64,000 bases of DNA from Chionis minor. Its lineage: Eukaryota > Chordata > Aves > Charadriiformes > Chionididae. Each line of letters starts with the position of its first letter. Position 1 is the stretch's first letter. The notes beneath the pieces were generated by a model that was not told the origin of the DNA, searched no databases, and saw nothing but the letters and a program-made list of their open reading frames with translations. The translations under genes and the position numbers were made by a program. The stretch lies in assembly GCA_013398295.1 (NCBI GenBank), contig VZSF01009127.1:372001-436000 (forward strand), read 5' to 3'. This document shows, piece by piece, positions 53,054 to 64,000 of this stretch.

Positions 53054-54324
53054 ATTTAAGAGATGACATTTGAATAATGTTTTGTAACTCGTTAAGGAGA
53101 TGAAGATCTAAATATAGGTATTTGGCTGATAAACAGGTATTGTGCAGTGGTGCTCTGCAGTGGCGGTGTGGATTTAGTACTGTGGATGGAAGAAAGGGAT
53201 TTCAGACCTGAGATCAAGACCTGGTGGATTCCCATACTGGGGTACGTTCTGTTCTCTTGGCCATTTCTGCAAGCCCAGCTCACAGGAAACTTACCTGGCC
53301 TAAGAAAGCAAAATCCACCAATCTGAATTTCGGTTGCCTTGGCTAGCAGAGGGATTGAATTTCATCAGTAAACTTTAGCAGGCATGCACAAAAATCATGA
53401 ATCACTAATTTGCCCTAGTATCTTTGCTGCAATTTGATGTTCAGTTGTAGCAGGACAGAGGATGCTCTGTGATGAAAAATGTTAATTTATGCATCGTAAG
53501 TTATTCTTATGGTTTGGCTTTGTTTTAATCCTTGCCCCACTCTCCCTTCTGGTGTGTTCCCCAGGGAAATTTTGGCCAAAAGCCCCAGATGCTGCTGTAA
53601 ATTAACCTAAATAAGCAGCCATAGTGCTGTATGGGAAGAATGCAGCTGAATGTTTTGAGGGTATATAAAGTACATGCGTCATCAGCAAAGCTCATTGCTG
53701 TGGACATTGTAATTAGAGCAGCTACCAAGTGTTTTCCGTGAATGTTTCAGAATGAAATTAAAAACTTTAAAAAATTTTCTCATAACTTTGACTAAGATAA
53801 CCTTTTGTGGAGTGAAAGAATCTGGGTTTTGGACAGCTGGTAGAAATTATTTAAATGCATTAATTATCTAGCAATTCGTAGAGGAAAGATCACTTAGAAA
53901 AAATGGTTTCTATTGGAAAGTTTTGAGCAACCATAATTATAGGTGTATCTCAGTATTTTGGTGTAAAGGAATCCAGATGATGAGTAACTGGAGTCTGTCC
54001 AAGTTCCCTCAGCACCTATTGCTCGTCTTGGCAAAATAAACTCATGGGTTCTAATAACTGTTTAGTAAGCCTAGCAAATTTAATGATGTGTTGGAGACCA
54101 GTTATACCTGCCTTTTCCCCATGTGGAGAGCCCTTGTTTATTAAACAGGGCCTTTTCTCCATGCATTTCTTCATGAGAAGTTACCAATCTGAGTTTCTTG
54201 TTGCTGGGATCAAAAAGCAGGAGAGAAAACCTTCTCTTTCAGCACAACCACAATAAGGAAAGCTACAAGTAACATCTTGATGGGAAAGGAATGGTATCTT
54301 CTACATATATTTTAACATGTACAT

Positions 54325-54599
54325 ATCATAGAATCGTCTAGGTTGGAAGGGACCTTCAAGGTCATAGAGTCCAACCATCAAACTAACACTGCCAAAACCA
54401 CCACTAAACCATGTCACTAAGCACCACATCTATCTGTCTTTTAAATACCTTCAGGGATGGTGATTCCACAAGTTCTCTGGATGTCCCATTCCAATATTTC
54501 ATAATCCTTTCTGTGAAGAAATTTTTCTTAGTATCTGTCCTAAACCTCGCCTGGTGCAACTTGAGGCCATTTCCTCTTGTCCTATTACTTGCTACTTGG
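54325..54599 (-). mobile_element. CR1 LINE 3' end (minus strand), distal part of an interrupted copy
   Basis: On the minus strand it encodes [16 protein letters not shown], then [14 protein letters not shown] and [12 protein letters not shown], the C-terminus of the CR1 polyprotein. It then runs through GGTTGGACTCTATGACCTTG and CCCTTCCAACCTAG to ATTCTATGAT. It begins abruptly at 54599 where the LTR-like insert ends. It is probably the downstream piece of the CR1 whose RT part lies at 55310-56796. About 90 codons between the two pieces are missing. Confidence 0.88.
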
Positions 54600-55309
54600 T
54601 GTCACGGAAGGAGTGATGCACTTCACTCATAGAGAGAAACAGCAATACATTTATTGATAGAAAACAGGGATTTAACAAAGTTTGATTGTAAATGTGACAG
54701 TGTTTTAACAAGATTTGAGGTGGCAAGGCACAAATGGTTATTTGCTCCATAGAGAACAGGGTCAGACAGCTGACAGGGAGACCCTCCTGTTGAGTCATGA
54801 GGTTCAGAAAGGACCCCTTGCTTTCTGAACTCCTCACAGAGGACTCTGGGTGTGGCTGGATCCGGTCCTAGTCCCAGACTTGGACAACAGTTTATGGCTA
54901 AAGGATATACATGCACAATCAATCCTTCATATGGCTTAGCTAAGATTTCAAAGTTTAGCATGCTGTTGGTAACTTAGGGAGGATCTGTTGTGGCAGGGAA
55001 TCTCTGAACATTGAGGGGTAACCTTGAGGGTATCCCTGCTCAAGGAGAGATCCTGGCATGCAACCCGCTGCCGTTCAGGATAGCTCGAAGGGCTCTTGGG
55101 CTGTTCACTATTTAGGGGGGTTAGATGATTGACCTATAGTCATATTTGCGTATTGACCACAGAACTAGCATTGCTCAAGTTAGCCCTTGGCTATTGTGTT
55201 GTTATTTGTGTCCCCAAAACATGTTGAGCCCTGCGTGCTGCCATCATGACTACTTGCACCCATTATGACCACCACAGCTGGTTATCGCTTCGGCAGGGTT
55301 ATGGAAGAT
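54600..55309 (-). mobile_element. LTR-like insert interrupting a CR1 copy
   Basis: This 710-bp segment separates two CR1 pieces of the same orientation and has no CR1 homology. On the minus strand it ends ...CCTTCCGTGACA, with an AATAAA signal (complement of 54650-54655) about 50 bp before that end. This is the arrangement expected of the R-U5 end of a retroviral-type LTR. The other boundary is unclear. A TGTGG start at 55276 would give a 677-bp LTR. A 7-base word CTACTTG at both 54592-54598 and 55250-55256 would instead suggest a 651-bp unit. No gag, pol or env coding sequence is present, so at most it is a solo LTR. It could also be another nonautonomous element. Confidence 0.45.
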
Positions 55310-56796
55310 CAGGATGCCATTGGCCTTCCTGGCCACCTGGGCACACTGCTGGCTCATATTCAGATGGGTGTCCACCAGGACCCCCAGATCCTTTTCTGCC
55401 ACGCAGCTTTCCGGCCACTCCTCCCCAAGCCTGTAGTGCTGCATGGGGTTGTTGTGACCAAAGTGGAGGACCCGGCACTCGGCCTTGTTAAACCTCATCC
55501 CATTGGCCTCAGCCTGTCGATCCAGCTTGTCCAGATCGCTCTGTAGGGCCATCCTACCCCCAAGCAGATCAACACTCCCACCCAACTTGGTGTCATCTGC
55601 AAACTTACTGAGGGTGCACTCGATCCCCTCGTCCAGGTTGTTGATAAAGATATTAAACAGAATCAGCCCCAATACTGAGCCCTGGGGAACACCACTTGTG
55701 ACTGGCTGCCAACTGGATTTAATTCTGTTCGCCGCAACTCTTTGGGCCTGGCCCTCCAGACAGTTTTTGATCCAGCGAAGATTATGCCAGTCCAAGCCAT
55801 GATCAGCCAGTTTCTCCAGGAGAATGCTATGGGAAACTGTGTCAAAGGCTTTACTAAAGTCTAGGTAGGCAACATCCACAGCATTTCCCTCATCCACTAA
55901 GGAGGTCACCTTGTAGAAGGAGATCGGGTTAGTCAAGCAGCACCGCCTTTCATGAACCCATGCTGACTGGGCCTGATCACCTGCATGTGCCATGTGATGG
56001 CACTCAAGATGATCTGTTCCATCACCTTCCCTGTCACCAATGTCAGACTGGCAGGCCTGTAGTTCCCTGGATCCTCCTTCTGGCTGTTCTTATGGATGGG
56101 CGAAACATTTGCTAACTGGTCAACTGTGACCTCCCCAGTTAGCCAGAACTGCTGATAAATGATGGAAAGTGGCTTGGTGAGCGCTTCTGCCTGCCTCCTC
56201 AGTACCCTTGGGTGGATCCCATCTGACCCCATAGACTTGTGTGTGTCTAAGTGCTATAGCAGCTCCCTCACCATTTCCCCTTGGATTATGGGGGCTTCAT
56301 TCTGCTTCCCATCCCTGTTTTCCTGCTCAGGGGGCTGGGTACTCAGGGAACAACTGATGTTACTGTTAAAGACTGAGGCAAAGAAGGCATTTAGTACCTC
56401 AGCCTTTTTCCTCATCCTCAGTCACTGTGTTTCCTCCTCCATCTAGTAAAGGATGTAGATTATCCTTAGTCCGCATTTTATTGCTAATGTATTTATAGAA
56501 ACTATTTTTATTGTTCTTAGCAGCAAAGCCAGATTAAGTTCTAGTTAGGCTTTGGCCCTTCTCATTTTCTCCCCCCATAGCCTCACAGCATCTTAGTCCT
56601 GCCCTTTTTTCCAAAGACCATAAACTCACCTTTTTCTCCTGAGTTGCAACCATAGCTCTCTGTTCAGCCAGGCTGGTCTTTTTCCCCAATGGCTTGTTTT
56701 TCAGCACATGGGGATGGCCTGCTCCTGCACTTTTAAGACTTCCTTCTTGAAGAATGTCCAGCCTTCCTGAACTCCTTTGCCCTTCAGGATATACAT
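55310..56796 (-). mobile_element. CR1 LINE reverse-transcriptase region (minus strand), interrupted copy
   Basis: Read on the minus strand, the order is a linker region from 56796 with LDILQEGSLKSAGAGHPHVL and SLAEQRAMVATQEKK, then [40 protein letters not shown] and [12 protein letters not shown], then in a shifted frame [59 protein letters not shown] and [20 protein letters not shown], ending at KANGIL. The catalytic F-A-D-D box is intact (55592-55603). A frameshift near 55940-55980 separates the two main frames of about 99 and 247 codons. The endonuclease region is absent and the 5' end is truncated near 56796. It differs in sequence from the two + strand copies and is likely a different CR1 subfamily. 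Confidence 0.93.
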
Positions 56797-59700
56797 ACCT
56801 GTATGAACACTTGCACATTTGTGTAGGTATCCTCATTTTTAAAGGGAGAAATCCTGAAGGTGAAATGAACACTGGAGATAAATAGAACTGGTGTTTTTTT
56901 TTCTCTTCGATGGGACTAGCTGAGTCTGTCTTAGTTAACATAAGTCTGTGTTATGAAGCCACAAGTCTGAAAGTGATGCTTTTGCTCTGTGTAGTCAGCA
57001 TAGTGCATACAGTAGTAATTGAAACATCAACTGACACCTAGCTCTTATATTCCAAAACTCAATGTTAAAGAAGGCATTGAGAAAATAGGGGTTTTTTAAT
57101 AGTCTGCATGAAAATACTTCAGTATCTCTCCTTTAGATCCCAAAGATACAGGATACACGTTTTTGGTGTTACAAAGGAAGAAGTTGTTCCAGCCCGCAGC
57201 AGAGAGTGATTGCTGATTTCACATTTGTTGGGACAGTAGTTATCATCTTTCCAGATACGAACAGCATCAAAAGAGCCTCTGGGTTATGACGGCAACTGGA
57301 ATATCTGAGTCCTGAGGCATGGAGATGTGCAGGATTCACGGAAGCTCCAGCTTGCCTTGATACCCAGGCATGTCTGCTTGCTCTTGAAAGGTAAATGTAT
57401 TTATCTCAAAGGCCCAGAGGTCCTGACCTACTCAGTGGATTCCGTTCAGTGCATATGGGATACAGAGGTGGCCTGTATATTGGCATTCAGACTGGGAGCT
57501 GAAGACTACATAGGCTGAAGGGATTAAACCAGCCTTTCTCATTGCATTGCTCTTATGAGAGCTACCCAAAAATCAGAGGTCTTGGGTTGTTGTCAGCTTT
57601 GTTTTGTTGTCTCTCCTCTCACCTCTCCCTGGCTGATAAGTGCAGCCCTTCCAGGTCCTATCACAGAGAAGTGAAAAGGAATCTGCAGGCGATATTTCAG
57701 AACTAGCATTATTGTTTGCAGCAAAACCATACAATGAACCCAAAAAGGCTGACTGAATGTCCTCTGCTGTCAGTGGCAGCACCTGCTGCCATGCCAGCCT
57801 TGGTAGCATCTCTAGACATTGTGACCCCACTGAGTTACAGACTGCTGAGTGTCGAGTCAGTGTTGATTGCTACAGTTGTCACTATTAATCTTCTTTCAGA
57901 TTTTGTGATTTCCATTCCCACGAGTGTCCCTTTCCATTTCACTCCCCAGAAATGAATAGAGTAGGAAGTTTTGGAAGGGTTTTGGCTTCACTTCCAGTGA
58001 CAGGCTTGGATATGGTATAATGTGAAAGTAGCCTTCCTGTGTTGTAGAGAAATATATTCCTAGCAGCGTGCTGGAGTGGCCAGGGATAAATCACTGCACA
58101 ACTTGCCCCTGCCGGGAAGGCTTACCCATTAGTCAGGTAAATGGATTTGCCTTGAAAACATTCAGAAAATTCAACAGTTGATGGTTTTAGATGCACAGAT
58201 TTGCTTTGTGCAGTTTATAGGAGGACTCCCCTGCTTCATTCACCTAGAAGCAAGGTTGAAAGTTATTAAAAAAGGTCAGAAATGCATTTGACATCTGTGA
58301 CATAAACACACGCAAATCTTCGTCTTGGGGGAGGGCGGGCCTTCAGGTAATGAGATTTAGGAAGTTCCTCTCCTCTTTAAGACCTTGTTAGGTGATGTGA
58401 TTGCCTTGCCACCTAGTAACAGGCCAATAACGAGACTTTTGATGGCTGTCACTCAGCAAGGGAAGTGAATGAAGTTAGATGATGGTGATAAATTGCTTGC
58501 CATGTTGGCTGCAGAAGGGGTTAGGACAGGGCAATTGTCTGCCTGAAGCAGTGCAGAGCAGGTGCACTCACACCTTCGCTCCGTAATGGGAAGTGCATTA
58601 TATTAGACTTAATCTGTGCATGCATGTGAGAGTGAGTGCTGCAAGGTATTGTGGGGTTATTATTGTCGTAAAAATCCCTAAAAAGCAGGGAAAAAAACAG
58701 GTAGTAGACAGAAATATGTTAATTTCTCTGGCAAGGTCAGTACAACTCCAGAGAGCAGCATTGCTGTGTTAACTGGCACCAGCAAGTTCCTGGTCCTATA
58801 TTTCTTTTCTCCTCTTATTTTTTCCCCCTCAATTTTCTCTATGCAAAGATCTTTTTCTCCCCTTCAGCAAATGCCCCACACCTTTCCATCATAACTTTCG
58901 TTCTCTCTCACTATGGATTTCTTGTTTTCTGCAGTCACTCCTTGCCTGTGAGCTAGTACCAAAGCTGACTTTTGCCCATGTCACATCAAGGGAGGGGGTG
59001 TTGGGCAGTGTTGCTCAGGATGGGGTTACGCTTCAGGAGAAAACATCTAGGAAAGGGTATACCTCTAGGGATGTAAAGTGCATGTAATGGAGCAAAGCTC
59101 ATCAGGGATGGTCCAGAAAAATGGTGCAACTGTGTAAAGGAGATACATCTGAACTTTTCCAAAGGTTCTTGGGGCTGGAGTTGGAAGACCAGCTAAGCTT
59201 TTCCTGACTGAGTCTGTCTTATCAGAAGGATTTTGTTTACTTCCCTGCTTTCACTGCTGGAAAAGGCCAAGACCAGATGCTTCCCCAGGTCCCCAATTGC
59301 TGAGATGTGGCAAGTGGGATCTTTGAACTACATGCATACCGCACTTGAGATGAGCTATACAAACGCTCTCCTTGCTTCAGGTGATGTATGTAATGCAAAG
59401 AATATAAACATTCATTTGTTTTTTGATTCAATTTTGAGCAGAATTAATCCTGGGCCAAACAAAATTAAAGTGCAAATCTTAAACCAGCAAATCTGCTTCC
59501 ACACTTTCATGGTGACTCGTTAGAAACAGCCACTCAGCAATGTGCATTGCTGTGTAGCTACGCATGTCCGGCTAGTTTTGGTTTCCTAACTAAATCCTTT
59601 TTGGTTGTTTTGAATTTTTAGAGTGAGATTTCCAAGAGGAGCAAACTGAAGTTAGATTTCTAAACCTGTATGCAGGCATATAAGTGAAAGGTGTGAAGTA

Positions 59701-60479
59701 AAACCTCTATCCTATGAAAGCTACTGGTGAGCCTTCAGTCACTCCTGATTTTCTGTGAGGGCTCATGAAATCCTTAGGAGTGGCTGGGGACTGATGCTTA
59801 GCACAAGACAAAAATCCCACAGTCCTTTCTTGCCTTAGCGTAGGACTTTTCAAAACAGTCAGTGGTACTGGGAGTAATTTGGACTTGAGTAGTCAAATCG
59901 TTAAAGGTTGGATGTTTAAATTTATTTAGGTGTTCAATGCATGGACATGAAAAACTTCTGAAAACCCAATTCTGGCTTAGAAAGTTTTCACCCAACATCT
60001 TGCTGTTAGAGTAAATGAATGTCTGCAAAGGGTGCTAAGTATTTGTTAAATTGGCGGCTTTTTGGTTTTAGAGGTGAAATGTTGCCATTTTTCCTCTAGG
60101 AGGGAGCAAGCTCTGGTAGCAGCTCAGAAACATCCCCTTGCTGAATCCAAAGTTAGCCAGAGAGATTTGCTGGACTTACTTATGGAAAAAAAAAAGCTTG
60201 CTTAAGCAGTATCCTTTATTAAATTTGAATTTGTAGCATGGGATGAAAAATTACTCTCTTCGTAAAGGGTATACTTTATGAATCATTTCTCTGTGATGGT
60301 GGTTGATGGGGGCTTTATACAGAGTGTATGCTTGGGAATTTAACTTGGGCATGGACACAGCTGCAAAATTTCCTTATGTCTGCCTTTCATGAAATCATTG
60401 CAGCAACATTTACCTGCCTTTGTACCTCAGCAGCAAATGCTTGCACAGAAAGGAGATGAAAAATATAATTGCCCTCCTT

Positions 60480-60480
60480 N
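60480..60480. other. Ambiguous base (N)
   Basis: The only non-ACGT symbol in the window is here, after GCCCTCCTT. It is a single unresolved base rather than a scaffold gap of standard length, so the local sequence on both sides should be contiguous. Confidence 0.98.
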
Positions 60481-61663
60481 ATTGCTTGTAAAGCTAGAGA
60501 TAAGTAATGGAGAGGGTAAAAACAGAAGGAGGCAGCCAGGAGGGAGTCTGTGATCCAAACACCTGCAATGGCAGGGGTAGAGCTGAAGGCACTCTCAGAT
60601 CAAAAGTAATCATGCTGCCATGAAACCCATAGGTAAACACCCGGTGTCCCGATAACAAACGTTGTCACTAAACAAGAAAAACAAAAGGATTTTTTATGCA
60701 TGTGCCTTGCTAGGACGCTCATTTGCCTGCAGCCCCTCATTTTCTCAGTTAATCTGAATGCTGGCGAGTCGGATCCTGCTTTCAGGGCTCACCCGGGGGC
60801 TGTGGCGTGCAGGGACTCCAGCACTGCAGGGGGACTTTGGGCACAGAAGCCTGTTCTGCGGTAAGTGCTGCGTGTCTCTTGAGATGTACCTTGTGAATAA
60901 TCAGTTGATATAGTAACACAATCAAACAGTCAAGATTTTAAAAATACTTTCGTTTCTGAATTATAATTACAGCAAATTTTTTTTAGAGCAGGTGCTGTTA
61001 TGGTGTAAAAAGAGCTGGCTGGAGCTACAGCATGAAATCTTACAGTGCATGTAGACCAGCACGGTTTCCCATGCATATGGATGAAGAGAGGAACTATTTG
61101 TATTTTCCCCAATAGGCTCTACCAATGTCTGACATATTACCGCAGGTCTTCCAGCAGAATAACAAAGAAAACAATAGTTTTCCTCCATGGTCTCATCGAC
61201 TCTCTCTGAGAGTTCTGGCTTGGTATTAACAAGTAAACAATGTTTGCTTCTGCTAGATTGCCTTATGCTACAGAGATAAAATAAAATTACCAGGAAGAGA
61301 AGGTTTTATAAATGAGTTACTGGTTTTGTGTTTTTTTTTTTTTCCTTTCTGAAAACAACCCAAACCAAATGCTGCCAACTGAAAGGAACAAGGGGAGAAG
61401 TCACTGAAGGAGGAGGTGATTGGATATATATTTATTGCATTTGTAGAAGTACATTATTGCTGATTCAATGAAATAAGAAAATTGTTTAGGCTTGCCTGAA
61501 TGAGCATTACTTTATCTAATCAACCTTTTCTAAATTGGTCTTAATGTACTTCTATAAATACATTAGTTCCAAACCCCAGGTTGTGTGGGCAGCATCAATT
61601 CTGCTCTGCTCTGGCACCAGAATGATGTGCCCACCCTTTTATTCCATGTTGGAAAGCATTATA

Positions 61664-61710
61664 CTCTTTCTTTCTTTTTCTTTTGTTTTTTTTTTCCTCC
61701 TCCTTCTCCT
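61664..61710. repeat. Polypyrimidine tract
   Basis: About 47 bases are C or T with a single G interruption (61685), including TTTCTTTC, a run of T and then CCTCCTCCTTCTCCT. The complementary strand is an AG-rich tract. It could act as a splicing-factor binding stretch in the transcript, but no AG-exon follows it, so I call it simple sequence. Confidence 0.7.
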
Positions 61711-64000
61711 GAAAGAAGGGTTTGGAAATTGGTTGGAAAGATAATGTATCATGTGTGGTTGAGTGGGATGGGTTGTTTTGTGGTGGGGTGCCAACTTCTC
61801 TGTAAGCAAGCTACCAAGCGTAAGCCTGGGCTGCTGTATGTGTAGGACTGATTTTGGTGACCCTCTCATAGCCTTCTCGTGTCCTTCAGGCCAAGAGGAC
61901 TCGGCAGCCTTGTGCCCATGAGGTCTGTGGATTGAGTTGCTTTTCCAGGAGCATAGGAAGCCAGAGTGCTTTGGCATTTAAGTACTGAGAAAACTCTGGC
62001 TTGGGACTCCTCAGATTACTTCCAGGCTCAATTTTGGGGGGGTTTAGAAGACAACCTCCAAAATGTGACCCAGGAGGCCGATATCATGAGGAAAAAGAAC
62101 GATGCGCTGCCAGAGCTTAGTACATAACCTCAGGCAAAGGAGCTGTGGTGGTATTGATTCGGGTTCGGGAAAGGGAAGAGCTGCAATCAAACTCCAAATG
62201 GAGCCGTGTGGACATTGCCCTGAGGAGCTGGGATCAAGGGCTAAGCTCTCCTCCCTGTGCCAGTGGGCACAGAAGTTTCTGGCTAAGCAAATAAAGGAGG
62301 GTTTGAGTGCAGGTTGATGGTCTATGCCTTGCTAGCAGAGCATGCAGCTTCTTGCTCCTACCGGAAATTAAGCTGGGAGTGTTCCCTTAAACACATTAAG
62401 TGGTTGTAATTGTGTTGTTATTAGGCTGAAATGATATATCTAAAAGTCTTCATGCATGGATCATGAAAAAGCTAAGTAGCATTACAGGGCTGGGAAGCAA
62501 TAAACCATGGATTCATGAAAAAAAAAAAAAACCAACCCCAACAACCCTTGTCAGTTTTGCCTCTGATAAGCAGTTAATTTAGCTCAGAATTGGCAGAATT
62601 CCCTGTAGTCTGTGTAGGGAATTTCTAGGTTACGCTGCGAACATCAGAGTAATATTTGGTTATCTAAGACAACTGACGTGTTGGAGCATGACAGCGATTG
62701 GGAAAGCAAATTCCAAAGGCAGGTTGAATCTGAATATATTATAGCGTAAAGGCTGCTATAGGTGTGTGTGATGGCAGAGCAAAAAGCAGGATTGTTTTAG
62801 TTAATGATAGTAGAGGCTATGTCTACTTGAGCAGGTGGGATGACGCATTGGGGATGGATTCATAGGGTGAAGCAGCATGCTGTGCATCTTGCAAGGCCCC
62901 TGCTTTGCACTGGCTGTGGCTTGGCCCTTGGAAAACCCTTGAGTGGGGTAAGTGCACTTCCAGGGCACATCTACAGGTTGAGTTTTATTGCCCTACAAAT
63001 CCGCTTTGCACAGTTGGTATTGTGTGCTGAGGGATGGCAAGTTGGGATAACGGAGAGGCTCAATTCAAAAATACACTTCTGAACCATATGTCCCATGTAA
63101 GTACATTCGTTGTATTTTGCAGGATTTACATTGTTCACATTTGCCTTACTTAAGCAACTGTCCGTTTTGGCACTAAAACATGGCACAGTCAGTAGCTTTG
63201 CCAAACCTGCACCTGTAAACGCGAGTGTCTTTCCTCCATCAAACCATGATGCACTCTTACAGGACTGTTTTGAAGATCTTGTTTTGAGTGTACGGTTCAG
63301 CTAGCCAACAGGTCTGTCCAAAGGAGACACCTTTAGCAAACAAAAATACAAGTGCTACAAAGAGAGGCAATGAAAGCAGCCCAAAATCTGTTGCTCTCAT
63401 CTTCCTAGATGGTTTGTAGATGGTGTTCTTAGGGTGTAGGAGACCTTTATTGTCCCTTCTGTCACGTCCTGATGCTGGTGTGGAGGTATCCTAATGAAGC
63501 AATATGGAGAAGATAAATTATTTTGTATAACTTATATAAATTTACTATGTGGGGGAAGGTGTGTGGACTGACATGTATTTTTGTGACAATAACCAGGATT
63601 TTGATTCATAACCAGCACTCTAGCAGGGTTCTTTCCACCCCACTAAATGACCTCAAGGGGTGTGTAAGCAGTAGCATTAGATGCTCAGTGGTTGGAGAGC
63701 AGCTCCAGGTAAGACTGTAGGTGACGAGTTCACCTTTGCACACAACAGCTCTCACTGGTTGGGGAGCTGAGCCAAGAGAAACCCAAAGTTAACACAAAAT
63801 TAAATTTGTAACTTGGAAACTGCAGCTGAGGAGCTCATGACTGTTTGTTTTGGGTGTTAAAACACCTGTAGGGTTGGGGATTAGAAGGTGAGATGCTGCA
63901 AAGGTTGCAAGGTAAGGTCTCTCGGGCAAACTGGCGTGTAGAGAGGTGGTGGCTATTACACTGGGGGGTTTTGCAGAAGAGCAACCTTAAGAAATCTGAT

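Larger units (their letters stand above)
41455..54324 (+). other. Intronic sequence between CR1 copies, no gene recognised
   Basis: About 12.9 kb shows no exon, tRNA or interspersed repeat that I can name. Open frames reach about 152 codons (51046-51504) without a recognisable domain. Simple sequence is an A17 run at 45857-45873, T-rich stretches near 48090-48102 and a TG/TA compound run at 53001-53053. AT-rich patches near 44.6-45.2 and 52.4-52.8 kb are ordinary for a large intron. Confidence 0.6.
56797..64000 (+). other. Intronic sequence to the right edge, no gene recognised
   Basis: No exon or interspersed repeat was recognised up to the window end. EPHA5 exon 4 was not found, so intron 3 probably continues beyond 64000. 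Visible items are pyrimidine-rich stretches near 58800-58865, the ambiguous base at 60480, a T14 run near 61331, the polypyrimidine tract at 61664-61710 and an A-run near 62519-62531. Open frames are at most about 112 codons and appear random. Confidence 0.6.

Noticed and set aside
55246..55802. Plus-strand open frames of 81-105 codons
   Set aside because: They are antisense shadows of the minus-strand CR1 reverse-transcriptase frame.
1..64000. CRISPR array, operon, phage or other prokaryote-type defence system
   Set aside because: No regularly spaced direct repeats, no dense collinear genes and no ribosome-binding-site pattern. The vertebrate exon with splice sites and CR1 LINEs identify nuclear bird-like DNA.

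Overview
The window looks like a piece of a bird genome, probably a neognath. All recognisable LINE sequence is CR1, with the typical 3' ends (TTCCAAC...CCATTCTATGATT), interspersed repeats are otherwise sparse, and the single coding exon reads as an amniote Eph receptor. No prokaryotic, organellar or exogenous viral gene organisation is visible.

Only one cellular coding exon is supported: positions 11737-12400 on the + strand. It is exon 3 of EPHA5 (Eph receptor tyrosine kinase A5), 664 bp, the usual exon 3 size in this family. It encodes most of the ephrin-binding domain and the start of the cysteine-rich region. It has a clean acceptor (polypyrimidine-ATACAG) and donor (CAAG|GTAAGG). I recognised neither exon 2 on its left nor exon 4 on its right. 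The simplest reading is that 1-11736 is intron 2 and 12401-64000 is the start of a very long intron 3.

The intronic sequence carries four CR1 LINE loci. (1) 7600-7728 is a short 3'-end fragment on the minus strand. (2) 30178-31694 on the plus strand holds a broken reverse-transcriptase fragment directly followed by a second, longer CR1 that repeats the same RT region. (3) 40180-41454 is a plus-strand 5'-truncated CR1 running to its 3' end. (4) 54325-56796 is a minus-strand CR1 interrupted at 54600-55309 by an LTR-like segment. All have frameshifts, stops or truncations and are dead copies. Most longer open frames elsewhere are chance or antisense frames.

Other visible structure is small: homopolymer and purine/pyrimidine tracts, a G-quadruplex-type motif at 9731-9758, perfect short hairpins at 7719-7738, 10729-10752 and 36971-37030, a short 8-bp-unit repeat at 38387-38426, and one ambiguous base at 60480. 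I found no convincing undescribed biological system. The most informative items are the possible soluble EPHA5 product from reading through the exon 3 donor, the composite CR1/LTR locus, the duplicated CR1 segment, and the hairpin cluster near 37.0 kb.
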